Assembly (NCBI GenBank): GCA_016786725.1
Contig: JAEUVU010000009.1
Coordinates: 49,277 to 113,276 of the forward strand
DNA length: 64,000 nucleotides
Origin: Ferruginibacter sp.
GTDB taxonomy: Bacteria; Bacteroidota; Bacteroidia; Chitinophagales; Chitinophagaceae
Direction of reading: 5' to 3'
Part shown: positions 36,582 to 45,613 of the stretch, piece by piece
How the letters are laid out: every line of letters starts with the position of its first letter
Position numbering within the stretch: the stretch's first letter is position 1
Translations under genes and position numbers: made by a program
The notes under the pieces: generated by a model
Database searches by the model: none
Seen by the model: only the letters and a program-made list of their open reading frames with translations
What the model was told of the DNA's origin: nothing

Positions 36582-36686
36582 TATCATTTCGGTTGCTGCC
36601 GTCGTTATCTATCGCAAGCTGTGATTGCTTATTGTATAAAAGCCTTTTTATTATTTAAATACAGTAAACTGTGGCTGCAAACCGCC
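36582..36686. repeat. Decayed intergenic repeat R1, copy a
   Basis: About 105 bp within the 480-base gap 36401-36880. It aligns over its whole length, at roughly three in four positions, with 38572-38673, sharing words such as GCAAGCTGTG and ATAAAAGCCTT. Its downstream flank also resembles 37551-37640. No convincing gene is visible in this gap. Confidence 0.6.
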
Positions 36687-36880
36687 AGTAACGACAGACT
36701 CAAATGATCCCAAAACATCAGGTTTGAATTTGTTGATTGTGGAAAGTACCTTACCAGTGCGGATGAGTTTGCAACAACCAAGGTGTAAAAGAAACATCTA
36801 TTACTGTTTCAGATTGTTTTATCTGGTCGTCCTTATTTGTGCTTACCTAAACATTTTTACTGGTGCAATTCCTAAAGTTC

Positions 36881-37417
36881 TTAATTTTCGCCTATTACTT
36901 TCTTCTTAAGTACCTCGTATTCTTCTTTGGTTATTGCCCCTTCTTTATATAACCTGAACAGTCTTTCAATTTCATCTATAATGCCCCCTCCTTCGGGCAC
37001 CTTGTTCCTGAATTCTTCCGGCACTACAATCTCGGCTGGCAGGTTTGCAAAATTGGTGATGGCCCTGTCAAAATTCATGTCAATTTCTATTTTACTTTTT
37101 GAGCCGTCCCTGTAGGTAACTGTACCTGTAATGCCGATGTAGCGGTTGCCCAGGCCCGAAATTTTATAGTCAGAGAGTTTTTTAACCAGGATTGTGGTGT
37201 TGTTGAAACGCTGGGTTTCCAGGTTTAGCCCACCATTATATTTAATGAACCGGAACTTTGAATTTTCTGCCGTGCCCGAAGCCAGTTGTATTATCTGGCC
37301 TTTGTAAATTTTATACCCGCTTGTTGTGTACAGTGTATCATTTTCAAACCGGGGGCCGGCTTTTTGTGCATTGGTAATTAACGGGCACAGTAATAATATA
37401 AATACGGATTTCTTCAT
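36881..37417 (-). CDS. Secreted protein with C-terminal SHOCT domain
   Basis: 178 residues with a signal peptide ending near TNAQK. The last 30 residues (ERLFRLYKEGAITKEEYEVLKKK) are a SHOCT oligomerisation motif. The middle is beta-rich and unrecognised. It stands alone among repeats; no operon partner. SHOCT domains usually mediate self-association, so this may be an envelope scaffold, but that is inference. Confidence 0.72.
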   Translation of the reverse strand: MKKSVFILLLCPLITNAQKAGPRFENDTLYTTSGYKIYKGQIIQLASGTAENSKFRFIKYNGGLNLETQRFNNTTILVKKLSDYKISGLGNRYIGITGTVTYRDGSKSKIEIDMNFDRAITNFANLPAEIVVPEEFRNKVPEGGGIIDEIERLFRLYKEGAITKEEYEVLKKKVIGEN

Positions 37418-37550
37418 TGCTTAAATTTACAAACTCTCAATAAAATTATACAGTTGCTGCATTTCTGCAAATTTAAGCGCAATTTGATACCGTTGTTATG
37501 ATGGGCGTTTCAGGAAAATTAGTGCCTGTTATACCGTGAACGGGGCGGTT

Positions 37551-37640
37551 GCAAACCGCCAGGGCACATTGGCACAAGTGATCGCATAAGCATCAGGTTT
37601 TGATCTGATGATTTTGAAAGTTAACACTTGCACCCGTAAG
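37551..37640. repeat. Repeat R1, partial copy
   Basis: Starts GCAAACCGCCAG and contains TGATC, CATCAGGTTT and GATTTTGAAAGT in the same order as the flank of copy a (from 36675 on). Weak but collinear similarity. It fills most of the gap between the SHOCT gene and the hydrolase gene. Confidence 0.4.
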
Positions 37641-37644
37641 GAAG

Positions 37645-38508
37645 CTACTCGGGTAACTTTAATTTAAATATTGCTTTCTGCAGCATCAAATTAAACTCTG
37701 TTGGGTTCTCTATCATTGGATAATGGCTGCTTGCCTTTACCGATTGCACAAATACCCCTTTAGCGCAATATTTTAAAAGTGAGTCCTGCTTAACCGGGTT
37801 TACACTGCTGCTTATAAGATTAAGCCGGTGCTTAAGGCCTTTCATTAATTTTTTTTGCTGCGATGAAACATCATAAAGTGATTGCAATACCGCAACAGCA
37901 ATTACTGAATCGGATGAATATACATCATTCATTACCCTGTTCACTATAGAAGAATCTGTATCAGGTTTAAATAAATATTTTTTCATATCAGCATTAACCA
38001 CACTGTCGAATTCTAATTTCATAATACTGAAAAAATCATTGAGTTGCTTTTTTGCGTCTTCGGGTATATCCTGTGCAGGTTCCTGCAGATTGTCGATGCC
38101 GACAATACCACAAATCAGGTTCGGGTATTTATTGCTGAAATGCAGCAGCATATCGCCCGACATCGAATGCCCTATAAGAATTACATTCTTAAGTTGCAAT
38201 TGGCTTATTGTGGCTTTTATATCTTCTGTATAATTATGAAAGTTCCAGTTAGTCCGGCCTTTGCCGGATTTGCCAAAGCCGGGCAAATCCACAGCAACAA
38301 CTTTGTATTGGCTACAAAACTGCTTTAGCTGTGGCTCCCAATATTCTTTTTTAATACACCAGCCATGCACAAACAATAATGTGGTATCTCCGTTGCCGCA
38401 GGTTGTATAAGCAATATCTGCATCACTGCTGTTAACAATTACAGGTTCTTCCTGCTTTGGGTTACAGGTAATGAAGGCAGCAGCAATAAACAGACACAAT
38501 ATCCGCAT
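37645..38508 (-). CDS. Alpha/beta-hydrolase lipoprotein
   Basis: The ATG at 38508 is chosen because it gives a signal peptide with lipobox FITC; the open frame further upstream runs into repeat R1b. 287 residues. The oxyanion segment LLFVHGWCI, nucleophile elbow GHSMSG and late His in SSHYPMIENP mark an alpha/beta hydrolase. It resembles exported esterases or lactonases; substrate unknown. Lipid anchoring implies an envelope location. Confidence 0.82.
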   Translation of the reverse strand: MRILCLFIAAAFITCNPKQEEPVIVNSSDADIAYTTCGNGDTTLLFVHGWCIKKEYWEPQLKQFCSQYKVVAVDLPGFGKSGKGRTNWNFHNYTEDIKATISQLQLKNVILIGHSMSGDMLLHFSNKYPNLICGIVGIDNLQEPAQDIPEDAKKQLNDFFSIMKLEFDSVVNADMKKYLFKPDTDSSIVNRVMNDVYSSDSVIAVAVLQSLYDVSSQQKKLMKGLKHRLNLISSSVNPVKQDSLLKYCAKGVFVQSVKASSHYPMIENPTEFNLMLQKAIFKLKLPE

Positions 38509-38571
38509 TCTTAAAGATACTTTTTTTAGCGGTTTGCAACCGCAACATATTTTTACGTGAAATAAAAGCGG

Positions 38572-38673
38572 CATCATTTCGATTGCTGTGCTCATTATCT
38601 ATTGCAAGCTGTGGTTGCTCATCATATAAAAGCCTTCTTATCATTTTGGTACATCAAACTGCGGTTGTAAACC
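38572..38673. repeat. Decayed intergenic repeat R1, copy b
   Basis: Counterpart of 36582-36686 in the same orientation. It lies immediately upstream of the hydrolase gene and artificially extends that gene's open frame. Confidence 0.6.
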
Positions 38674-38733
38674 CATCCTATCGGAAAGCTTGCCTGAGTG
38701 GCGTTGGCAACACCTATAGCAGCAAAGCATTTC

Positions 38734-39545
38734 TTATTGTTTAAACTGCCCCTTTTCCCAGGTGCCGCTATTGATTATTTTACCTTTATTATTATAATGC
38801 GTTCCCTTTCCATCCATCTCCCCTTGTTTAAACTCTCCCACATACCTGTCGCCGTTGCTCATTGTATAAACAGCAAAGCCGTCTTTTTTTCCAAGTTTCC
38901 ATTCGCCATCATACCTGCCTTTGCCGGTATAGTAGAAAAAACCCTTGCCTTCATATTTACCTGCCCTCCACTCGCCTTCATAATAATTTCCATTGGTAAA
39001 AACAAGCACTCCATGCCCTTCGGGATTATTGTTGAACGTACCTTCATATATATTCCCGTTGGGAAAACGATATACTCCCCAGCCCGACATCATACCGTAT
39101 TTCCATTCGCCTTCGCTTTCAACGCCTGAATTATACTTCATAACTCCAATACCATGTGGGCGGCCATCAAGCACCTGCCCGGTATAGGTTCCCTGGGGAT
39201 AGGTCAGTACTTTTTCATCTCCATAAAACGTCATATTATCCGATATGGTAAAAATACCTTTTACCCAAGTGCCTTCCTGCAATATTTTTCCTTCTTTATC
39301 ATATTTTATACCCTGCCCCTCCCGCAGGCCATTCTTCCATTGGCCTGTATATTTATTTCCGTTGGCCCAAACATAGGTACCGTTGCCGTGGCGCAGGCTG
39401 TCTTTCCATTCGCCGGTATAAGACGATCCATCTGTAACCGAACAGTGGCAACTTTAAGAGAAAGGCTTTTAGGCTTTGTTTGTGCACCGGCATATACCTG
39501 CACCAGCAACATACAGCATGTAATAATGTATCTTATAAATTTCAT
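38734..39545 (-). pseudogene. MORN-repeat secreted protein, frameshifted
   Basis: The first 35 codons from the ATG at 39545 encode a signal peptide ending near YAGAQ. The protein then continues in another frame as at least eight MORN repeats (YTGEWKDSLRHGNG, YEGEWRAGKYEGKG, YVGEFKQGEMDGKG) down to 38734. The MORN frame is closed upstream by a TAA at 39454-39456, so the two parts are joined by a one-base shift between about 39435 and 39453; total length 812 bases is one short of a whole number of codons. It is either a sequencing error or a recent inactivation. An internal ATG at 39282 gives a 182-residue MORN remnant without a signal peptide. Confidence 0.75.
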
Positions 39546-39631
39546 GTATCACAAAGGCATTGAGTTATTAAATACCGCGGTAAAATTAATAAGATAAAAT
39601 AAGCTGGTGTTACGTAGGGGAGGGTATTTTT

Positions 39632-39738
39632 GCCGCTGTCTGGCCTTCCGGCCAACAGCGATTTACATTGAACCGTGGTTGATTGTTATTAGTGATGCTT
39701 ATTCGGTTGTGCCGTTGGAGGAGACGCCAGACGGCGGC
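39632..39738. repeat. Long inverted-repeat element R2, copy a
   Basis: GCCGCTGTCTGGCC... (39632-39659) faces ...CCAGACGGCGGC (39711-39738): 28-base arms with about 20 matches, around a 51-base centre. A second copy with better preserved arms lies at 47224-47331 in the same orientation, and both share CAACAGCGATTTACATTGAAC next to the left arm. It fills the gap between the MORN and DUF3667-like genes. Confidence 0.65.
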
Positions 39739-39828
39739 ATTTGCTGGTGTTGAGGTGGCTTGCTGGGTGAAGTGGAGATACCTGCGGCGGCAAATCTGGG
39801 AACACCTATAAGAGCAGGCAGTAGTATT

Positions 39829-40602
39829 TTACCTGTTGCTTATGCCATAAATACTAAAAATTCCCAGCCCATTAAAATTTCTTAAAATTGCCCACACAAT
39901 AAATATTATTAAAGCAACCTGTATAATACAAAAAGCAAAGCCACTCAACAAACTCCGGAACCAGGGCTTTTTGATTTTTCTTTTATGGAAATTATAACTG
40001 GCATACCCCATAAACAGCATTAAAAAAACTGCATAAAAGATATTTTCATCAACAGCAGTATATAATTTAAACACTCCGGTAAACAACAGGTTAACCAGTC
40101 TGGCTACAATATCTATAATACTTTTTACCGACATCAATATCATTGCAAAAACAGTGTACTCGCTATAACGCAGGCCGTTTTTAGTATAGTTTATCAGCCA
40201 TAACGCCAGCGCCAGCAGCGGAATGGTCAGCAGCGTAAGCACTTTACTATATACGTTAAAAACCTGCCCGTATTCATTATCCACCTTAAAAAGGGCTTCT
40301 TTAACTACGATATCCTTATTTTCAACAAAAGCTGCAACAGCAGTTATAATTACAAAAAAAGTAAACAGGTTGAAATATTTTTTTCTTTTACATTCTGCTA
40401 TATATTCATACGCCACTTTTCCCGGGTTTATCAGCAGGCTTCTCAACAGTTTAAGAATTCCCTTATCAGCATGGGTAAATGCCAGGAATGCTTCAGTGAA
40501 AATACTTTTGAATGTAAAAGTCCCGATAGCCTGTTTCTGTCCACATTCATTACAAAAATTACCTTTGAAATGGTGATTACAGTTTTTGCAGGTGCTTATC
40601 AT
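39829..40602 (-). CDS. DUF3667-like zinc-ribbon membrane protein
   Basis: The ATG at 40602 (MISTCKNC) is preferred since the zinc ribbon then stands at the N-terminus; 257 residues. Two CxxC knuckles (CKNC, CNEC) form a zinc ribbon at residues 5-21, followed by a conserved amphipathic stretch (LLINPGKVAYEYIAECKRKKYFN) and four or five membrane helices. This architecture is that of DUF3667 proteins, widespread in Bacteroidota and of unknown function. Confidence 0.75.
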   Translation of the reverse strand: MISTCKNCNHHFKGNFCNECGQKQAIGTFTFKSIFTEAFLAFTHADKGILKLLRSLLINPGKVAYEYIAECKRKKYFNLFTFFVIITAVAAFVENKDIVVKEALFKVDNEYGQVFNVYSKVLTLLTIPLLALALWLINYTKNGLRYSEYTVFAMILMSVKSIIDIVARLVNLLFTGVFKLYTAVDENIFYAVFLMLFMGYASYNFHKRKIKKPWFRSLLSGFAFCIIQVALIIFIVWAILRNFNGLGIFSIYGISNR

Positions 40603-40704
40603 CCGTACATTTTTTAGTTGATCAAAAATATAGGATTTTTTACAGTATCCGGTTACGGCCATGGCCTTGGTTCATGTCTTCACAAGACACATTTATGTTG
40701 CTAC

Positions 40705-40740
40705 GTTTCGGTTGGTGGGGGTACGAACCGGGGCGGCGGG
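40705..40740. repeat. Short hairpin repeat R4, copy a
   Basis: GTTTCGGTTGGTGGGGG followed by TACGAACCGGGGC: CGGTT and ACGAACCG arms around a G-rich loop. About four in five positions match 41070-41104. Confidence 0.45.
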
Positions 40741-40864
40741 ATATTTTGAAATATTGGTTGCCTGTAATTGAAGCTGAGCAAAAAAAGCAGCAACCTGTTT
40801 TATGAAAACTTTTCAGTTATATGTATCTTCATCTCATAATTTATCACCAAATCATATAATGAAT

Positions 40865-40996
40865 ATGCCGGCAAAAAAATCTCCATCAAAAAAAGCAGCA
40901 ACCAAAAAAGCAACAGGCAAAAAAACAGCCACAAAAAAATCAACAAAAAAAATAAAGATACAGTTAGGCCCATCCACCAAGGGTGTTAGTAATTAA
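40865..40996 (+). CDS. Small Lys/Ala-rich histone H1-like protein
   Basis: About 43 residues from MPAKKSPSKKAATKK; an in-frame ATG lies two codons upstream. The composition (Lys, Ala, Thr and Ser in KKA/KKT steps) is that of bacterial histone-H1-like nucleoid proteins and of Lys-rich tails. It ends LGPSTKGVSN. It is flanked on both sides by R4 hairpins. Composition bias alone supports the call, so a DNA- or RNA-binding role is inference. Confidence 0.5.
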   Translation: MPAKKSPSKKAATKKATGKKTATKKSTKKIKIQLGPSTKGVSN

Positions 40997-41069
40997 CAGG
41001 GGGCACTCCTTATTCACAGCAACGTCCCCGGCTATACAACAGGCCCGGTGAGAGGCGTTGCTGGGAAGA

Positions 41070-41104
41070 GTTTCGATTCGTGGGGACACGAACCGAGGCT
41101 TCGG
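41070..41104. repeat. Short hairpin repeat R4, copy b
   Basis: GTTTCGATTCGTGGGGA followed by CACGAACCGAGGC; the stem CGATTCGTG/CACGAACCG is nearly perfect. Same orientation as copy a, 365 bases away, with the histone-like gene between them. Confidence 0.45.
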
Positions 41105-41193
41105 AACACCAGCAGCGGCGAAAAAAATATCCTGGCGCAAGACCTGTGCCGGTGAAGGTAATTATCCCCAAAGTTTTTTTTTAGCTGAAGAAT

Positions 41194-42081
41194 TTAGTCT
41201 GTATTTTTTATAGTGATATGTGTATTGTCGGGCTCTTTGCTGCTGTATGCCTTAGATATCGTTAGCTCAATAATCACATTGCCCTTTTTAAATGCCACGC
41301 CTTCACCGAAACGGGGTTTCCCCTTTTCCCATCCTGTAGCTTTGGTAAGATACGATTCAAAATTATTCAGAACGGCAGCGGGGTCCATATCGTAACCGGT
41401 GATCATGTCGGTGTAGTGATATTCTGTTTTACTGCGATCGAATACTGATGTGCGGTGATAAATGGTGGCGCCGGTACCACGTTGATTAAAATTGATATTA
41501 CTCTTGTATGTTTTGCCGAGTATGCCAGAATCGCTGAAACTGTTGATAGTATTTTTATACCCGTTAGCCAGGTCGTTTATTACAGCCGCCAGGTCTTGTT
41601 TAAAGGATGATTTGAACACGGGTATATTTTTCTTTTTATCCCTGTATATCTTAAGTATCACTCCAATATCATCGCCTGAACTTACAAGATAGGTGCAGCC
41701 GCTCATTGCACATTTGAAAAGAATATTCTTATTATTGTTCCCTTCAGTTTTGGTCCAGTAGTATTTATGGGCCACCAGGCATTTTTCAAGTGCCCTGGAT
41801 ATTTCTGTAAATTTTGAAGCATCATTGGTGAGTGTTTGCTGAAAGAAAACCTCACCCTTTGAATCGTCACGATACACATAACCTTTGTTGCTGCCTGAAA
41901 AACTGATATCTGTGGTATATGCCTTTTTACCGGAAGTAGTAGTGTACTCAAAAGCCTGGTAAGATGAAAAATTGTTATTAATTGCTTCATCTACTTTGCT
42001 GATGAGCAGGCAGTAATCGTACTGCGCAAAAACCGGTATGCTGCATACGGTTAATATAAAAGCCAGGTATATATTTTTCAT
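41194..42081 (-). CDS. Secreted protein of unknown function
   Basis: 295 residues with a signal peptide ending near PVFAQ. Mostly polar, with an early Cys (DYCLL) and two more in KCAMSGCTY, which may pair. No family recognised. A half-site AATACCC lies about 33 bases upstream. The 165-base gap before the next gene holds nothing else that I can support. Confidence 0.6.
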   Translation of the reverse strand: MKNIYLAFILTVCSIPVFAQYDYCLLISKVDEAINNNFSSYQAFEYTTTSGKKAYTTDISFSGSNKGYVYRDDSKGEVFFQQTLTNDASKFTEISRALEKCLVAHKYYWTKTEGNNNKNILFKCAMSGCTYLVSSGDDIGVILKIYRDKKKNIPVFKSSFKQDLAAVINDLANGYKNTINSFSDSGILGKTYKSNINFNQRGTGATIYHRTSVFDRSKTEYHYTDMITGYDMDPAAVLNNFESYLTKATGWEKGKPRFGEGVAFKKGNVIIELTISKAYSSKEPDNTHITIKNTD

Positions 42082-42246
42082 GGTTTAAAACTAAAAAAGC
42101 ACACAGGCTTATGCAATACCCACCAGCCACATTTTTTGCACGTGAACGTGGACATAAAGTTTCACCTTTTGCATTTTTAATTTCCCGGTGCAACCAGGGT
42201 GTAATTAAGAGCCACCAGGTTATCTTATCAGAATACCTGCAGCATA

Positions 42247-44601
42247 CTAATTTTTCCATGGCTGGCCCGGCTGCGGTGTATTTGCCGGAGGACATGGTAA
42301 CTCGGGTTGATTATTCTGTGAGCGGCTGAAGTTTTCTATAATACATTGCGAGTATTTGGTAAAAACCATTTTTTGCTCTGCAGAAAAAGCACTCAGAAAA
42401 AACTTAGTGATCTTTGCATGGTTGGAATCTTTATTCTTCATAGATACCACGTGAATTGAATAGAAATCAACTGCTGCCACCTGGTTAAGCTTTTGCTTTA
42501 CCAGTTTTAAAAAAGCAAGCGAGTCGGTTGTGCTGTATAATGGATTGAGGAAATTCATCAGCGCATTTGCCCTTTCTTTTGAATCCCTGGCAGCTGCAAA
42601 CGAAGTTTGAAAATTTGTTTCATAAGGCTCCGGAGCCCCTTCCAGAATTTTTCCACTTGCATCTACCCAGGTGGTTGAACCATTTTTTGTAAGCTGGTAG
42701 CCACCAGGCGCCCGGTTGCCGCCCTGAAATACCGAGTCGTACTCAAACGGAACCAATGTTTCATTTTTAAGATTTATAACACCTATTTTGCCGTTTTTCT
42801 TTGCAGCCATAGCACTCTCCGTGAAACGGTAAAGCTGGTCGTAGGTTGCGGGTATAACTGTTTTACAGGCCGCATTCAGCAATCCCCATTTAGCCGAAAC
42901 GGCATCTTTTATCATGATGTGCTTACCCGGCATTATCAGGTAGGTTGACAGAGTTGCCGGATAAAGTTGCTTCCCGTCGTAACCCACAATTCCTATCCTT
43001 GTATTGGCTGATGGTTGTACCCTGGCACGTATGTTAGGACCATAAAACGCAGTAACACCGGTTTGCACAAAAAAAGCTTTTACACTTGTATCCAGGCTTA
43101 CCCAATCGTATTTTGGCGGAATGATCTCTTTTTCGCTTGCTGACAGTATTCCAAATTTACCACCCGTGTTTTCTCCGGCAGTTGCAGCAGGCGTACTTCC
43201 ATTTACTACCCAAAAAAAATCGAGCAGCTTTTCCTTAACATCATAGGTTTTTGACGGGGCCTGCGTTTTGCCGTCGTTGCCCGGTGCTTTTGAAAACTCC
43301 ATCAGCTTACCTGCCTTATTTATGAAACCATACTTTCCGTTTTGCAGCACGGGCGCCCAGCCATCCGAAAATGAACCCATACCATCGTACTGGAAAGGAA
43401 TAACCGTTTTACCTGTTTTATCAATGGCTCCATATTTTTTATTAAGCGATGCAGAGGCAATGCCTTCCTGGAAGGGGTTTAAGACATCAAACTGAAAAGG
43501 TATTTTTAAAACACCGTTTGCATCAATTGCACCTACCTTACCCAGGCGATTGTTCTTTACCTCCTGAACCCTGATAAGCCCATCAGAAAAATCAGGAAAA
43601 ATATCAAAGAAGTTCCATTGAAAATCGCCGATCTGTTTGCCGGTATAATCAAACAAAGCATAGGGCCCGGCAAATACCCTGCTTGCAACAACCCTGCCGT
43701 TCAGAATTTTTATGTCGTTATATTCTGCCGGCAACAATATTTTTCCATCCCTGCCAATCAATGTTTTTCGCTCGTTCGGATATTTGCCCTGCGTGGCAAT
43801 GGTAAGTCCGTTCTTTGTTTCTTCCAGCCGGTCGTAAAGTATGGGTATTACTTCTTTGCCCGTTTTGTCTATTGCCCCCCACTTGCCGCCTTCTAACCCA
43901 CTGTAAAATGATTTTGCTTTAGCTCCTATGTTCACAAAAGCAAGGCCATCCATAAAAATGGTTCCATCATCGTATTTTTCAGGTATTACAATTTCGCCCC
44001 TGTTATTTACATAACTTACCTTACCGTTATACTTCGCTTTAACCTTACCCAATCCATCAGAAAAATTGGTGATCTCCTCGTAATTGAAGGGAACCACCTG
44101 TTTACCGTTTTTATCTATATAGCCACTTTTGCCGGAGGCGTTACGCACCGGTATCATTCCATTAACGCATTTAACGCCGCCCAGTAATGCCAGTATGCTG
44201 TATTGAAAAGGCGTTATGGCTTTGCCCCGGGTATCAATAAAACCTACTTTGCCGGTTTCCTTTTCTGCTTCGGCTATACCTTCGCTGAAGTTGCTTAATC
44301 TTTTGTACTCAGCCGGCACTACCCATTTACCGGTTTTATCTATTGCGCCAGATAAGCCATTCTTTTTTAACACGGCAACACCACCATTGAATTCGTCTGG
44401 CTGGTAATCATCTTCGTAAATGGGGGGCACAATTTCTTTACCCGTTTTATCAATATATCCCAGCAGGTTGCTGGCATAAACAGGTGCCAGCCCATCTTTA
44501 AAATTGCCGGCACGGTCGTATTTAAATTGCTGCGCCTTTGTGCTGTTTAGAAAAGCAATACCAGTTAGAAGCATCACAAAGTTGCGTAAAGTGTATATCA
44601 T
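42247..44601 (-). CDS. Large secreted WG-repeat protein
   Basis: The ATG at 44601 (MIYTLRNF) is chosen because it begins a signal peptide ending near TKAQQ; the frame upstream passes through a palindromic site. 784 residues. At least ten WG (KWG-type) repeats fill residues 25-620, each with a core like G-x-I-D-K-T-G-K-x-V-x-P-x-x-Y. A helical segment of about 110 residues and a Pro-rich tail (PCPPANTPQPGQ) follow. WG proteins are common surface or envelope proteins in Bacteroidota; the partner is unknown. Confidence 0.85.
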   Translation of the reverse strand: MIYTLRNFVMLLTGIAFLNSTKAQQFKYDRAGNFKDGLAPVYASNLLGYIDKTGKEIVPPIYEDDYQPDEFNGGVAVLKKNGLSGAIDKTGKWVVPAEYKRLSNFSEGIAEAEKETGKVGFIDTRGKAITPFQYSILALLGGVKCVNGMIPVRNASGKSGYIDKNGKQVVPFNYEEITNFSDGLGKVKAKYNGKVSYVNNRGEIVIPEKYDDGTIFMDGLAFVNIGAKAKSFYSGLEGGKWGAIDKTGKEVIPILYDRLEETKNGLTIATQGKYPNERKTLIGRDGKILLPAEYNDIKILNGRVVASRVFAGPYALFDYTGKQIGDFQWNFFDIFPDFSDGLIRVQEVKNNRLGKVGAIDANGVLKIPFQFDVLNPFQEGIASASLNKKYGAIDKTGKTVIPFQYDGMGSFSDGWAPVLQNGKYGFINKAGKLMEFSKAPGNDGKTQAPSKTYDVKEKLLDFFWVVNGSTPAATAGENTGGKFGILSASEKEIIPPKYDWVSLDTSVKAFFVQTGVTAFYGPNIRARVQPSANTRIGIVGYDGKQLYPATLSTYLIMPGKHIMIKDAVSAKWGLLNAACKTVIPATYDQLYRFTESAMAAKKNGKIGVINLKNETLVPFEYDSVFQGGNRAPGGYQLTKNGSTTWVDASGKILEGAPEPYETNFQTSFAAARDSKERANALMNFLNPLYSTTDSLAFLKLVKQKLNQVAAVDFYSIHVVSMKNKDSNHAKITKFFLSAFSAEQKMVFTKYSQCIIENFSRSQNNQPELPCPPANTPQPGQPWKN

Positions 44602-44645
44602 GCTAAACGATTTTACCACAAGATACCTGCACTGTACAATATTAA

Positions 44646-44666
44646 TATACCATGTGATGGGTATTT
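44646..44666. promoter_or_regulatory. Imperfect palindrome upstream of the WG-repeat gene
   Basis: ATACCATGTGATGGGTAT core followed by TTTCAT, an imperfect member of the AATACCC/GGGTATT palindromes, 44 bases before the ATG at 44601. Confidence 0.4.
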
Positions 44667-44711
44667 TCATAGTTGCCATTGCCGGGTTAAACCGGGTTTT
44701 GCACTGGCTAT

Positions 44712-44794
44712 GAGGTAATTCCGAAGGGGGTGCAAGGTAATTCCAAAGGGGGTATTAGGTAGTTCCGAAGGGGGTACAAGGTACTTCCGAAGGG
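44712..44794. repeat. 22-bp minisatellite, short cluster
   Basis: Three full 22-bp units plus a partial one (GGTACAAGGTAGTTCCGAAGGG type). Same unit as the long array at 45135-45590, from which it is separated by an R3 element. Part of the long non-coding stretch 44680-45838. Confidence 0.85.
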
Positions 44795-44839
44795 GTTTCA
44801 GTATTTGTTTTTCAAATGCCCCGATACAACCGGGGCGGG

Positions 44840-45036
44840 CCTGCCTGCCGGCAGGCAGGATTAAAAGGCATCAACCTGTCCCGATCTGAATCGGGAGTGA
44901 TCCCATTAAGTTTACGTTTGGGTTTGGTGATTTCGTTGGGAACACTTGCCCAGTGGGGGGGATTAAAAGGCATCAAGTGATCCCACTATGTTTACACTTG
45001 AATTTAATGATCTTGTTGGGAACACTTGCGCCAGTG
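44840..45036. repeat. Element R3, copy 1 plus a shortened second unit
   Basis: Starts with the perfect palindrome CCTGCCTGCCGGCAGGCAGG (44840-44859), then the core from ATTAAAAGGCATCAAC to CCCAGTG (44860-44956) with the CCCGAT/ATCGGG hairpin. A shorter repeat of the core without that hairpin follows (44961-45036). Confidence 0.75.
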
Positions 45037-45134
45037 GGGGAACACCTACGGCGGCGAAACAAAATTCCGGTACAATCATCTGCGCCAGTGTTGACACCAA
45101 CCGATAGTGTAACGGCGAAGATTGAGGCGAAGAG

Positions 45135-45590
45135 CAAGGTAGTTCTGAAGGGGGTATAAACCTGTTCCGAAGGGGTTAAAACCAGTTCGGGAGGGATTAT
45201 AAACCTGTTCCGAAGGGGTTATAAAGTACTTCCGAAGGGATTAAAACCAGTTCGGGAGGGATTATAAACCTGTTCCGAAGGGGTTAAAACCAGTTACTGA
45301 AGGGGTTATAAACCTGTTTCGAAGGGGGTACAAGGTAGTTCCAAAGGGGGTACAAGGTATTTCCGAAGGGGGTACAAGGTAGTTCCGAAGGGGGTATTAG
45401 GTAGTTCCGAAGGGGGTACAAGGTAGTTTCGAAGGGGGTATAAGGTATTCCCGAAGGGGGTACAAGGTAGTTCCAAAGGGGGTGCAAGGTAGTTTCGAAG
45501 GGGGTATAAGGTATTCCCGAAGGGGGTACAAGGTAGTTCCAAAGGGGGTACAAGGTATTTCCGAAGGGGGTACAAGGTAGTTCCGAAGGG
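45135..45590. repeat. 22-bp minisatellite array
   Basis: A partial unit (45135-45152) and 20 full units of 21-22 bp (45153-45590), ending at the next R3 element. The first eight are divergent (ATAAACCTGTTCC or TTAAAACCAGTTCG variants); the last twelve are close to GGTACAAGGTAGTTCCGAAGGG. A 66-bp block of three units (45415-45480) recurs with one change at 45481-45546, and 45327-45392 is identical to 45525-45590, so the array grew by duplication of unit groups. No spacers of CRISPR type. Confidence 0.92.
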
Positions 45591-45613
45591 GTTTTCAACA
45601 TTTGCTTTTCAAA

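Noticed and set aside
36724..36909. 61-residue + strand frame in the 36.4-36.9 kb gap
   Set aside because: It overlaps the R1 repeat flank and the opposing SHOCT gene end, and the sequence has no protein-like pattern.
41987..42295. 102-residue - strand frame between the WG-repeat and unknown secreted genes
   Set aside because: It overlaps the starts of well-supported genes in another frame and shows no recognisable features.
45135..45590. Possible CRISPR array
   Set aside because: Units are contiguous 22-mers with no unique spacers, and no cas gene is in the window.
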